12,400 nt of DNA from Psychromonas sp. (GCA_023145575.1 JAGLDN010000019.1:1-12400), one strand, 5' to 3'; positions 1 to 7,886 are shown, counted from the first letter of the stretch. Notes: a model not told the origin generated them from the letters alone. Translations and numbers: made by a program.

Positions 1-743
1 AGTGAGCATTAGTCGGGGCATGCTGATCTCGTTGTATTTGTTTTTGGCGAAGTGAATTATACGAGATAATCTTTCTTCACTGCACACTATTTAAACAAAG
101 ATCAACAGGCCCTAAGCTTCTCAACAGAAATATTTAGTTGCCAGTTGAAAATTTTGTGTAATTTAATTTTAAAAATTTAAAAAAAATCATGAAATAAGCA
201 CAAAGCACAAAGCACAAGCAACTCTTATCTGATTTATTTGCACCTTATTTAAGTTTTTTAGATACGCTTGTTTTTAGGGGCTAATTTGCCGTAACAATTT
301 GCGTAATAAAAAATAACATCTTATGTGGACAACAGATGAATAAAGCTTGGTGTTTTATGCTCTTGTATTGAAAAGCCAGCTGGATTGAAGCATTAAGAAC
401 ATAACAGCCGCAAACTTGTCATTATAATCCATTACCAATCAAAGTGCTTTATTTATTCGTCAGCTTGGACGCTAAGGCAAAGCGCAGTTTGATGATATCT
501 CAACGATGAGCTGCGCAAACGATTGCAGGTAGTTTAAAAAAAAGACATGCAAACCTTAATGGCTAGCGCTTTTCAAATACTGCCAAGCTGTCTTCTCTTT
601 AATTAACTACGCTAATTAATTGCTGGAGTTTAAATGAAAACGATACATTTAAAATTTAGTATTTTTCGAGTTGTCACCCCAACACTTGCTATATTTAGCA
701 CCATAAATGATAACGGGTATATACACCTATGTTACTTTGCAAT
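1..743. other. Gene-free stretch left of dcuA
   Basis: No open reading frame with a recognisable product or a good ribosome site is seen on either strand. The stretch is AT-rich, with stops in all frames. It holds a short 7-base tandem repeat (196-216), a 7-bp inverted repeat (26-32 with 61-67), a 6-bp inverted repeat (482-487 with 511-516) and a run of eight A (536-543). Near its right edge is a 37-codon reading frame (634-747), treated as a finding, and a fragment of repeat family F1. No convincing intrinsic terminator for the dcuA transcript was found. Confidence 0.6.
196..216. repeat. Short tandem repeat, three exact copies of a 7-mer
   Basis: The unit AAGCACA occurs three times in a row, followed by an imperfect partial fourth copy. 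It is non-coding. Its length is not a multiple of three, and such tracts can vary in copy number by slippage. No gene lies close enough to be controlled by it. Confidence 0.7.
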
Positions 744-747
744 TTAA
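719..747 (+). repeat. Fragment of dispersed repeat F1 at the dcuA 3' end
   Basis: The sequence from 719 resembles the start of family F1 (consensus TATACCCATGTGACGTAAAA). It shares ATGTTACTTTG with the truncated F1 copy at 8822-8872. It overlaps the last bases of dcuA, including its stop codon. Only the first part of the unit is present, so the assignment is tentative. Confidence 0.4.
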
Positions 748-2048
748 AGTACAATATTACCGATAACAAACGCAAGGGTAACTGCCATTGCAATGGTGGC
801 AATGCCCGGGATAATGAAAGTATGGTTAAATACTAAATTTCCAATACGTGTAGAGCCTGTTTGATCTATTTCAATGGCAGCAAGCAGTGTGGGGTATGTT
901 GGTAATACAAATAGCGTACTTACTGCGGCAAATGATGCGACCACCGTTAACGGGGCAACACTAATTGCCAGCGCGGCAGGCATTAATGCAACAGTTGTTG
1001 CGCCTTGTGAATACAGCAACATTGAGGCGAAAAATAGTATAATGGCAAGCAGCCAAGGATGAGTCTGTAATAACCCTCCTGCAATTTGTTTAATATCCTC
1101 AACATGCGTATTAATAAATGTTGAACCTAGCCATGCGACACCTAAAACACACGCAGTCATACCAGACTTAAATGTTGTCGCATTGGCCATTTTTGAAGGA
1201 TCAATTTTTGTAAAAAACACAATAAACCCTGCAGCAGTAAGCATGATGGCCATAATGGCTTCATTACGCCCGATAGTCGGGTGTTTAATTAATGTAATAG
1301 AATCTGATATTGCAGCGGCATAAAAAATAACAAGCACAATTGCGCCGATAAAAATAAAAGTAGCCTGTGTAGCTTGTGCGGTTACTTCAACCTTCTTTAC
1401 TAGATTGCTCTTCGAGATCAAGCCTTTTTTAACGCGTTCTTTGTAAATTAGATCATCTTGTAACTCACAACCTAATTTACTCGCAACAAACGCACCAAAC
1501 ATACAAGCAATAAAGGAGCTTGGGATACAAATAGTAAGTAACTCGAGATAGCTCACGCCAACTGGCGCCAGTAGGTCAGACAAAACAACGACAGCCGCTG
1601 AAATTGGCGATGCAGTATTCGCGACCTGTGATGCTACAACAGCGATTGACAACGGTCGAGAAGGACGGAACCCTTGATCTTTCGCTACTTCAGCAATCAC
1701 AGGTAATGTTGAATACGCAGAGTGACCAGTACCCGCCAGAAGTGTCATGAAATAAGTTAAAATTGGCGCATAATATGTAATGCGTTTGGGATTTTTCCGT
1801 AAGAGACCTTCTGCGATTTGTACTAACCAATTTATGCCACCAGCAACTTGCATTGCTGCAATAGCGGTGATCACCGTCATAATAATTAAAATCACATCAA
1901 TGGGAATATATGCGTGGGTGGTTTTTATGCCAAAGACTAAAGACAGCACGATAACCCCTCCGGCACCCGTTAAACCAATTGCAATACCACCGATCCTCGC
2001 TCCCAATACGATGAAAAATACAACAACAAAAAATTCTAAATAAACCAT
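744..2048 (-). CDS. dcuA: Anaerobic C4-dicarboxylate transporter DcuA
   Basis: Inner-membrane carrier that takes up aspartate or fumarate in exchange for succinate during anaerobic growth. The protein has 434 residues (E. coli DcuA 433) and is hydrophobic along almost its whole length, with roughly ten membrane segments. Family landmarks include GARIGGIAIG near residue 16, MQVAGG near residue 66, TLPVIAEVAKDQG near residue 114, ASPISAAVV near residue 147 and, near the C-terminus, FVLPTYPTLLAAI followed by RIGNLVFNH. As I recall the two E. coli paralogues, the match is closer to DcuA than to DcuB (for example SAMQVAGG and LLYSQ). The start ATG follows the aspA stop codon with no intervening base, as expected for a two-gene operon. 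No strong Shine-Dalgarno is seen, so translation may be coupled to aspA. Confidence 0.93.
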   Translation of the reverse strand: MVYLEFFVVVFFIVLGARIGGIAIGLTGAGGVIVLSLVFGIKTTHAYIPIDVILIIMTVITAIAAMQVAGGINWLVQIAEGLLRKNPKRITYYAPILTYFMTLLAGTGHSAYSTLPVIAEVAKDQGFRPSRPLSIAVVASQVANTASPISAAVVVLSDLLAPVGVSYLELLTICIPSSFIACMFGAFVASKLGCELQDDLIYKERVKKGLISKSNLVKKVEVTAQATQATFIFIGAIVLVIFYAAAISDSITLIKHPTIGRNEAIMAIMLTAAGFIVFFTKIDPSKMANATTFKSGMTACVLGVAWLGSTFINTHVEDIKQIAGGLLQTHPWLLAIILFFASMLLYSQGATTVALMPAALAISVAPLTVVASFAAVSTLFVLPTYPTLLAAIEIDQTGSTRIGNLVFNHTFIIPGIATIAMAVTLAFVIGNIVL

Positions 2049-3464
2049 TTATTTGATTTCTATTGGGTGCATTAAGTTTTCTACTGAAAATATTTTATCG
2101 AGTTGCTTTCCAGTTAGCAAGCCTCGCTCTAGCACAACTTCCCTCACACCTTTTCCTGTTTCAGCACAAATCTTTCCGATGAGATCACCTTCATGATGGC
2201 CAATAATGGGGTTAAGGTAAGTGACGATACCAATTGAATTTAACACATGATTTTTACAGACATCTCGATTTACAGTAATACCATCAATGCATTTATCACT
2301 CAGCGTAATACAAGCATTGTTTATTAAATCAAGTGATTCAAATAATGCTTGCCCAATAACAGGCTCCATCACATTTAATTGTAATTGCCCAGCTTCTGCA
2401 GCAAAAGTGATGGTTGTATCGTTGCCAAAGATTTTAAAGCAAATTTGATTAACCACTTCGGGAATAACTGGGTTTACTTTTGCTGGCATGATTGATGATC
2501 CAGCCTGTAACTCAGGCAAATTTAATTCATTAAAACCAGCACGAGGACCTGATGAAAGTAGCCGTAAATCATTGCAAATTTTAGATAGCTTGACCGCAAC
2601 ACGTTTTAATGCACCATGGATCATTACATACGAACCACAATCAGACGTTGCTTCAATTAAGTCTTCTGCAGGTGTACATTCATAACCTGTAGATTCAGAA
2701 AGGTATTTAACCGCAAGATTTTGATAATCTTTTACTGCATTTAGACCCGTACCAATAGCGGTTGCACCAAGGTTCACTTCAAGTAATAGCTGTGATGTGT
2801 AACGTAAATTTTTGATTTCTTCTTTGATTAAAATAGCATAAGCATTAAACTCTTGACCTACTGTCATGGGTATTGCATCTTGTAATTGAGTACGACCCAT
2901 TTTTATTATATTACTAAATTCTTTGCCTTTTCTTTCAAAGGAATTCTGCAAGTATTTAAGTGATTTAATAGTATCTTCAACACTGGAATAAACGGCAATC
3001 CGAAAACCTGTTGGATAAGCATCGTTGGTTGATTGGCTTTTATTGACATGATCATTGGGGTCGATTATATGGTAAGCTCCTTTTGGCTTACCCAATAATT
3101 CGAGCGCAAGATTTGCAATAACTTCATTGACATTCATATTGACAGATGTACCTGCGCCTCCTTGGTAGACATCTGATGGAAATTGATCCATGCAAACCCC
3201 AGTGTTGATAATTAGATCGCAGGCTTTAATAATATAAATGCCAATTTCATTCTTTACAACACCAAGATCAACGTTGGCATTTGCGGCTGCTCTTTTTGTA
3301 TATATCATTCCTTTAATTAAGGTAGGAATATCAGAAATGGTCGTTTTAGATATTTTAAAATTTTCAATTGCGCGAAGCGTATGAATTCCCCAGTAGGCGT
3401 CCGCTGGCACCTTGCGCTCCCCCAACAAATCAATTTCAATGCGCGTTTTAACTTGTTTTTCCAT
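2049..3464 (-). CDS. aspA: Aspartate ammonia-lyase (aspartase)
   Basis: Cytosolic enzyme that reversibly deaminates L-aspartate to fumarate and ammonia. At 471 residues it is close to the usual length (E. coli 478). Fumarase/aspartase superfamily blocks are present in order: TSVNMNVNE (about 106-114), STNDAYPT (about 145-152), GRTQLQDA (about 190-197) and the signature GSSIMPAKVNP (about 322-332), whose mobile loop carries the catalytic serine. The SS-IMP pattern and the length favour aspartase over fumarase C, and the downstream dcuA supports this. The ATG at 3464 is preceded by an A/T-rich leader without a good Shine-Dalgarno. The gene lies downstream of frdD on the same strand, so its product supplies the substrate of fumarate reductase. 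Confidence 0.95.
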   Translation of the reverse strand: MEKQVKTRIEIDLLGERKVPADAYWGIHTLRAIENFKISKTTISDIPTLIKGMIYTKRAAANANVDLGVVKNEIGIYIIKACDLIINTGVCMDQFPSDVYQGGAGTSVNMNVNEVIANLALELLGKPKGAYHIIDPNDHVNKSQSTNDAYPTGFRIAVYSSVEDTIKSLKYLQNSFERKGKEFSNIIKMGRTQLQDAIPMTVGQEFNAYAILIKEEIKNLRYTSQLLLEVNLGATAIGTGLNAVKDYQNLAVKYLSESTGYECTPAEDLIEATSDCGSYVMIHGALKRVAVKLSKICNDLRLLSSGPRAGFNELNLPELQAGSSIMPAKVNPVIPEVVNQICFKIFGNDTTITFAAEAGQLQLNVMEPVIGQALFESLDLINNACITLSDKCIDGITVNRDVCKNHVLNSIGIVTYLNPIIGHHEGDLIGKICAETGKGVREVVLERGLLTGKQLDKIFSVENLMHPIEIK

Positions 3465-3495
3465 TTTATAGCAACCATTTTATTAAATAAAAAAA

Positions 3496-3511
3496 CATAA
3501 AAATTTTTATG
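3496..3511. promoter_or_regulatory. Perfect 16-bp AT palindrome upstream of aspA
   Basis: CATAAAAATTTTTATG is perfectly self-complementary and ends 31 bases upstream of the aspA start codon. It could be a protein-binding site or part of the aspA promoter region. It does not match the FNR (TTGAT-N4-ATCAA) or CRP consensus. In AT-rich DNA a palindrome of this kind can also arise by chance. Confidence 0.3.
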
Positions 3512-3608
3512 CAGAGAAAGAAAGATCAGTATTTACCCATCACACCTGAAGATCCTCGTTTCAGGACACTTGAGTGATTCATGCTCAAGGCGAAATGCTC
3601 CCTTCGGT

Positions 3609-3634
3609 AGGGTTAAAAAAAATACTTTAACCCT
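3609..3634. other. Stem-loop, 9-bp perfect stem
   Basis: AGGGTTAAA (3609-3617) pairs with TTTAACCCT (3626-3634) around an 8-base loop. On the minus strand, the direction of frd transcription, the U-rich stretch falls in the loop rather than after the stem, so it is not a standard intrinsic terminator. It could still stabilise or process the 3' end of the frd message. Confidence 0.45.
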
Positions 3635-3760
3635 TTATTGTTATTCACTTTTTGAGTATTGCACCGCAAAAGATGATTTACTCAGTTGTCCCCAAAGGGC
3701 GGGTTTTAACGGTTTATATGCATTGTTATTGATTTTGGCAAGGGAATAACCATTCTTTTC
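3635..3760 (+). repeat. Dispersed repeat F2, copy a
   Basis: The copy begins ATTGTTATTCACTTTT (3637-3652), identical over 16 bases to copy c at 12265-12280. It continues with a TATTG-A-CGCA block (22 of 26 matches over the first segment), GCATTGTTAT at 3720 (copy c: GCGTTGTTAT at 12349) and GAATAACCATT near 3744. The distance between the first and third blocks is 83 bases here and 84 in copy c, so the two are collinear. The middle is diverged. Confidence 0.6.
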
Positions 3761-3895
3761 AATCAAGGCATTGCCTCTAAAGCTTTTAAATTCTCGCTGA
3801 AATCTGCATCTTCAGGTGTTATGGGAATACACACGTAACGTAATGATGAAACGTTCATGGCGCAACGTAAATTTTTTTTCCATCACATGAATTTA

Positions 3896-4273
3896 TCAAG
3901 CCATCTGTAATAAAATCGTGCCTACAAAAACACTAACAGCAAATGCAAAACCATAGCAAAATACTTGTTGTATATCTCGTCCTTTATGAAAGCCAAGATC
4001 ATGCAATCCATGAAATATACGGTGTAGTGTATGCCAAAGTGGTAATGCAATAAGAATAAAGAGCACTATCGCGCCATACCAACTTGTCGCAAAAACATGT
4101 ACTTTTTCATAGCTTAATGTTTCATGCCCTAATAAGCCTAAGGGCACAAGAACACCAGTGATTAAAATCATTGCGGGGGAAATAAAAGCGGTCAGCATGC
4201 CACCCGCACCAAACAATCCCCAAAAAATAGGCTCATGTGATCGCTTATAAACTTTTTCAAATGTTTCTGCCAT
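3896..4273 (-). CDS. frdD: Fumarate reductase membrane anchor subunit D
   Basis: This is one of two hydrophobic subunits that anchor FrdAB to the inner membrane and, with FrdC, form the menaquinol site. It has 125 residues (E. coli FrdD 119) and three predicted membrane segments, at about 24-48, 66-90 and 101-123. The segment EPIFWGLFGAGGM near the N-terminus and the LPLWHTLHRIFHGLHDL block near residue 77 match the family well. A Shine-Dalgarno AGGAG lies 9 bases before the ATG. The gene starts 15 bases after the frdC stop and is last in the frd operon. Confidence 0.93.
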   Translation of the reverse strand: MAETFEKVYKRSHEPIFWGLFGAGGMLTAFISPAMILITGVLVPLGLLGHETLSYEKVHVFATSWYGAIVLFILIALPLWHTLHRIFHGLHDLGFHKGRDIQQVFCYGFAFAVSVFVGTILLQMA

Positions 4274-4288
4274 GTTAAAACGCTCCTC

Positions 4289-4675
4289 TTAAATGACAAC
4301 TAAAAAACAGATTACGGTTGCAATAGCAAAGACAATGTACTCAACGGCAATTATTATTCTTTCGTCAAGTCCTTTTCCACCCACCTGTATATCTACTAAT
4401 TTCGGAGATAATGAAAACCAAGTAATAGTGTGATAAAGTGCCAGTATAAACGCACAGAGGTGAAATATAATAGCAAGCGGGCTTTGTAGTGATCCCAACC
4501 AAGCATTAAAAGCAACTTCACCTTGGCTAAGGCGAAACAATCCCCAAGCGAGTACAAGCGCATAAATAGTAACCAGCACGCTACTCCCTTCCCGGATCAT
4601 ATACTTTGTATAAAATAACTGCTTCATCCACCAATCGACTGGTAGATCGCGGATATAAGGTTTACGTTTACTCAT
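4289..4675 (-). CDS. frdC: Fumarate reductase membrane anchor subunit C
   Basis: Second membrane anchor of quinol:fumarate reductase. It has 128 residues (E. coli 131) and three hydrophobic segments after a polar N-terminus that begins SKRKPYIR. The motif MIREG contains Glu29, which corresponds to the FrdC glutamate known in E. coli to take part in menaquinol oxidation. HTITWFSLSPK near residue 82 is also a family block. A good Shine-Dalgarno, GAGGAT, lies 5 bases upstream of the ATG. The gap to frdB is 43 bases. Confidence 0.93.
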   Translation of the reverse strand: MSKRKPYIRDLPVDWWMKQLFYTKYMIREGSSVLVTIYALVLAWGLFRLSQGEVAFNAWLGSLQSPLAIIFHLCAFILALYHTITWFSLSPKLVDIQVGGKGLDERIIIAVEYIVFAIATVICFLVVI

Positions 4676-4718
4676 TTTTAATCCTCGTATTTATTGCTTG
4701 TTAAGTCTGCCACACCCA

Positions 4719-5456
4719 TTAATCAGGCTTAAACATACCTATTAAGTAATCTTTCGCACTATCAATTTTTAATAGCTGAATTGCCGCAGCAGGATCAACG
4801 TCTTTTGGACAAACAACAGAACAATAACCCACAAAAGTACAACCCCAAACGCCTTCTTCTTGATTAACTATCTCCATGCGTTGCGCCGCCCCTGCATCGC
4901 GATTATCACGATTGTAACGTGCGATAAGTGCTAATGCAGCGGGGCCTGTGAATTTTTTATCTAGTGCATACTGAGGGCATGCGGCATAACAAAGTCCACA
5001 ATTAATACACATTGCAAATTGTTGATATTTTTCCATTTCTGCTGGTGTTTGTTTATGAGTGCCTTCTGTCAAGCATTTTTTCTTTTTAGAAATGATATGA
5101 GGTTTGATTGCTTCTAATTTTTTAATAAAATCATCCATTACTACGACTAAATCACGCTCAATTGGAAAATTTGCCAATGGCTCTAATGTAACTTTTTTAG
5201 GATAATAATCACGCAAAAATACTTTACACCCTAACTTAGGTATACCATTAACCATCATGCCACAGCTACCGCAGATTGCCATACGGCAAGACCAACGAAA
5301 GCTAACAGTGCTATCAAGATGATCCTTAATGTAGTGCAATGCCTCCAAAATAGACATTTCATCATTATAAGGGATTTCATAGGTCTGCATAACAGGCTTA
5401 TCATCTTCTTCTGGTCTGTATCGTAAAATACCTATTTCAATTATGTTATCCGTCAT
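4719..5456 (-). CDS. frdB: Fumarate reductase iron-sulfur subunit B
   Basis: Electron-transfer subunit linking the quinol site in FrdCD to the flavin in FrdA. It has 245 residues (E. coli 244). An N-terminal ferredoxin domain carries the [2Fe-2S] ligands Cys57, Cys62, Cys65 and Cys77. The C-terminal domain carries the [4Fe-4S] motif CINCGLCYAACP (Cys150, 153, 156, 160) and the second cluster motif with Cys206, Cys212 and Cys216. In this family that second set, together with one ligand from the other set, holds the [3Fe-4S] and [4Fe-4S] clusters. The ATG overlaps the frdA stop by one base (TAATG), and a Shine-Dalgarno AAGGAA lies just upstream, so translation is likely coupled to frdA. Confidence 0.96.
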   Translation of the reverse strand: MTDNIIEIGILRYRPEEDDKPVMQTYEIPYNDEMSILEALHYIKDHLDSTVSFRWSCRMAICGSCGMMVNGIPKLGCKVFLRDYYPKKVTLEPLANFPIERDLVVVMDDFIKKLEAIKPHIISKKKKCLTEGTHKQTPAEMEKYQQFAMCINCGLCYAACPQYALDKKFTGPAALALIARYNRDNRDAGAAQRMEIVNQEEGVWGCTFVGYCSVVCPKDVDPAAAIQLLKIDSAKDYLIGMFKPD

Positions 5457-7240
5457 TATGTTTTTTCCTTTATGACATTTTCTTTTTCACCTTCAGCACC
5501 ATAAGCACGGACACCTGGCTGACTTTTGGTAATTGTTACTGATGAATAATCAATTTTCGGCGCGTTGTCGCCTTGATAGTAGGCAAGAGAGTGCTTCAAG
5601 AAATTTTCATCATCACGTTTTTCATAACCGTCTAATCGTTGATGTGATCCGCGAGATTCTTTACGACAAATTGCACTGTGTGCCATCGCTTGTGCTGTAT
5701 CGAGTAAATAACCCAACTCAATAGCATGTAAAAATTCCGTATTAAACACACTTGATTTATCATTGATTTTAATATTTTTATAACGGTTTTTAAGCTCAGC
5801 TAATTTATCAATAGTTTTTTGCATCGACTCTGCAGTACGATAAATACCAACACCTTCCTCCATGGCGTCACCCATTTCTTGACGAATGTCAGACATTTTT
5901 TCACTACCCTCACTTTGCAAAAAATCCTCAGTTCGTGCCATAATTTTTTGGGATAGATTTTTCACTATAGATAGCTTGCAATGCTTTGCACTGCGAGCAA
6001 AATTTGCGGCTTCTTGTCCTGCAACTTGCCCGAAAACAGCTAATTCAGTAAGTGAGTTTGAACCTAAACGATTTGCACCATGCAAGCCAACCGAAGAGCA
6101 CTCCCCGATAGCATATAAACCAGATAATTTTGTTGCTGTTTTTGCATTTGTTTCAATACCCCCCATTGTGTAATGTACGGTTGGACGAACTGGAATGGGA
6201 GAATGAACAGGATCAACACCCACATAAGCTTTTGCGAGTTCTCGAATAAAGGGGAGGCGTTCATTGATTTTCTTTTCACCAAGATGGCGTAAATCGAGGT
6301 GAATATAATCGCCCCTTTTACTTTTGAAGACATTGTCTTTTTGTTGCTCTTGCCAAAAACATTGACTTATCTTGTCACGCGGGCCAAGTTCCATATATTT
6401 GTTTTTAGTGGTCCCAACGGGTACTTCAGGTCCTAAGCCATAATCTTGCAAATAACGGTAACCATTTTTATTGGTTAAAATTCCACCCTCCCCTCGGCAA
6501 CCCTCTGTCATCAAAATGCCACTTCCAGGTAAACCTGTTGGATGATATTGTACAAATTCCATGTCACGTAACGCTACGCCATGACGATAGGCAAGCGACA
6601 TGCCATCGCCCGTTACAATGCCACCGTTAGTGTTATAACTATAAACACGTCCCGCGCCACCGGTTGCCATTATAACTGATTTTGCTTGAATGATTTTTGC
6701 TTCACCTTCTGCAATATCTAAAATAACAACACCATGGATCTTGCCATCTTCAACCAAAAGATCGAGACAAAAATGCTCATCAAAACGGGTAATTTTTTTA
6801 TGTTGGATTGATGTCTGAAAAAGAGTATGTAATATATGGAAGCCACTTTTATCTGCCGCAAACCAAGTGCGCTCTATTTTCATGCCACCAAATGCTCGTA
6901 CATTAATCGCACCATTTTCAAGTCGACTCCAAGGACACCCCCAATGTTCAAGTTGAGTGAGTTGTTTTGCCGCATTTTCAACAAAATACTGCACGACATC
7001 TTGATCGCACAACCAATCACCACCTGAAACTGTATCATTGAAATGATTGTCGAGCGAATCATGATCTTGTATAACACCCGCAGCGCCACCTTCTGCAGCC
7101 ACTGTATGGCTTCGCATTGGATAAACTTTTGAAATCAGCGCAATCTCAATATCAGGGTGATTTTCCGCGATTTCAATCGCCGCACGTAATCCAGAGCCGC
7201 CAGCTCCTATGATGGCAACGTCTGTTTTAATGATTTGCAT
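5456..7240 (-). CDS. frdA: Fumarate reductase flavoprotein subunit A
   Basis: Catalytic subunit that reduces fumarate to succinate at a covalently bound FAD on the cytoplasmic face of the membrane. It has 594 residues (E. coli 602). The nucleotide-binding motif GAGGSG is at 12-17, and His45 in RSHTVAAEGG is the covalent FAD attachment site. The substrate-binding and catalytic residues known from E. coli are conserved one position higher because Met is counted here: His233 (YHPTG), Arg288 (GPRDK), His356 (VHYTMGG) and Arg391 (NRLGSNS). It is the first gene of frdABCD. AGGAA lies 7 bases upstream of the ATG. Menaquinol:fumarate reductase is favoured over succinate dehydrogenase because all four subunits match Frd. 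Confidence 0.97.
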   Translation of the reverse strand: MQIIKTDVAIIGAGGSGLRAAIEIAENHPDIEIALISKVYPMRSHTVAAEGGAAGVIQDHDSLDNHFNDTVSGGDWLCDQDVVQYFVENAAKQLTQLEHWGCPWSRLENGAINVRAFGGMKIERTWFAADKSGFHILHTLFQTSIQHKKITRFDEHFCLDLLVEDGKIHGVVILDIAEGEAKIIQAKSVIMATGGAGRVYSYNTNGGIVTGDGMSLAYRHGVALRDMEFVQYHPTGLPGSGILMTEGCRGEGGILTNKNGYRYLQDYGLGPEVPVGTTKNKYMELGPRDKISQCFWQEQQKDNVFKSKRGDYIHLDLRHLGEKKINERLPFIRELAKAYVGVDPVHSPIPVRPTVHYTMGGIETNAKTATKLSGLYAIGECSSVGLHGANRLGSNSLTELAVFGQVAGQEAANFARSAKHCKLSIVKNLSQKIMARTEDFLQSEGSEKMSDIRQEMGDAMEEGVGIYRTAESMQKTIDKLAELKNRYKNIKINDKSSVFNTEFLHAIELGYLLDTAQAMAHSAICRKESRGSHQRLDGYEKRDDENFLKHSLAYYQGDNAPKIDYSSVTITKSQPGVRAYGAEGEKENVIKEKT

Positions 7241-7270
7241 TCGTTGATTCCTAAATTATTTTTATAGAAG

Positions 7271-7290
7271 TTTAACAGTGATCAGTTTTA
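7271..7290. promoter_or_regulatory. Partial dyad in the frdA leader
   Basis: The 20 bases starting TTAACAG and centred on TGATCA agree with their own reverse complement at 16 of 20 positions. The dyad lies about 30 bases upstream of the frdA start, inside the transcript expected from the candidate promoter. It could be an operator, but the spacing does not fit FNR (TTGAT-N4-ATCAA) and no regulator can be named. Confidence 0.22.
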
Positions 7291-7376
7291 AAAATGGCAC
7301 AGAAGTCACGTTTCTATTTTTTATTTAAACAAAATATTAACTTATTGTTTATTACAATAGCTCATAAAGTCACATT

Positions 7377-7405
7377 ATTATATACAGTCAACAACGTAAC
7401 TTGAA
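7377..7405 (-). promoter_or_regulatory. Candidate sigma-70 promoter for frdABCD
   Basis: On the minus strand, TTCAAG (7405-7400) and TATAAT (7382-7377) are separated by exactly 17 bases. The -10 is perfect and the -35 is weak, as is common for activator-dependent promoters. The implied leader is about 130 nucleotides. This is a sequence match only. Other -10-like sequences are frequent in such AT-rich DNA. Confidence 0.4.
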
Positions 7406-7614
7406 TATGTACGTATACCACTTTAAGATAAAAAGTAATTTAAATTGCCTATGTTACAACTAGGTTAACTTGTGCAAGTAATCAGCTCCTGCGGCTTTTG
7501 AAGTTGAAGCACTGCAAACCGCGTAACAACATTTAATCCTTAAATAAATAAAAAGGGTCAAAAGTCTTTTCGTTAATTCTATCGAAAAATGATTAGTGTA
7601 GCTAATCGTTGATC

Positions 7615-7689
7615 GGTGACATGTTGCGCCTTATTTCGGATCATCGAGTTCGTGTCTGATCTTTCATTTTTGCGTCGCATGGGTGTATA
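7615..7689 (-). repeat. Dispersed repeat F1, copy A (inverted)
   Basis: Read on the minus strand this is a 75-base unit starting TATACACCCATGCGACG and ending GGCGCAACATGTCACC. Its core CACGAACTCGATGATC is identical to copy C at 12107-12178. AATAAGGCGCAACAT is also shared with that copy. Overall agreement is roughly 85%. Confidence 0.75.
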
Positions 7690-7858
7690 TTGGCATGTTC
7701 ACATTTTTCTTCTTTATTTACATTGCAGCCAAGCGCAAAGCCTCCATAATTTTTTGTATTTAATTGTGGATTTTTATCCTGATCCGAGCTGTGAGTTATA
7801 GTGTCCAGTATAATTTTGTTACCACTAAAGTTGCATATGGCGTTATTTTAAAAATCAA

Positions 7859-7886
7859 TTGACTATTATTTCAATTCACTTAATCT
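7859..7886 (+). promoter_or_regulatory. Weak candidate promoter for aphA
   Basis: TTGACT (7859-7864) is a good -35, and TAATCT (7881-7886) is a poor -10 at a 16-base spacing, about 36 bases before the aphA start codon. It is the best pair in the short upstream region, but the -10 matches the consensus at only three of six positions. Confidence 0.22.

Larger units (their letters stand above)
3536..3825. repeat. About 290-bp inverted-repeat element (MITE-like) between frdD and aspA
   Basis: The left end (3536-3566) and the reverse complement of the right end (3794-3825) both begin CCCAT-ACACCTGAAGAT and share TTTCAG. About 24 of 31 positions match, including 17 of the first 18. Each arm can also form a small hairpin by itself (CCTGAA with TTCAGG on the left). 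There is no coding sequence inside. The interior carries a 9-bp stem-loop and a copy of repeat F2. Terminal inverted repeats around a short non-coding core suggest a non-autonomous mobile element or a composite intergenic repeat. I cannot name an element family. Confidence 0.6.
3465..3895. other. Spacer between frdD and aspA
   Basis: This 431-base non-coding spacer lies between two same-strand units. It must contain the end of the frd transcript and, if aspA is transcribed separately, the aspA promoter. Most of it is the inverted-repeat element at 3536-3825, which contains a copy of repeat F2. A perfect palindrome lies close to aspA. No classical hairpin-plus-U-run terminator is apparent after frdD on the minus strand, so read-through into aspA is possible. 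Confidence 0.6.

Noticed and set aside
26..67. 7-bp inverted repeat ATCTCGT/ACGAGAT as a hairpin
   Set aside because: The loop is 28 bases with no T-run and no gene nearby, so it is within chance expectation for this composition.
536..543. T8 run on the minus strand as a dcuA terminator
   Set aside because: No stable stem lies directly before the T-run, and it is about 200 bases beyond the stop codon.
1780..2043. 87-codon plus-strand ORF opposite dcuA
   Set aside because: It is an antisense shadow of the dcuA N-terminal membrane segments.
6064..6333. 89-codon ORF inside frdA, same strand in another frame
   Set aside because: It lies wholly within the strongly conserved frdA coding sequence. 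The composition is explained by frame overlap.
7616..7801. 61-codon plus-strand ORF upstream of aphA
   Set aside because: Its first part is repeat F1 copy A read in reverse. There is no ribosome site or recognisable protein, so it is a by-product of the repeat.
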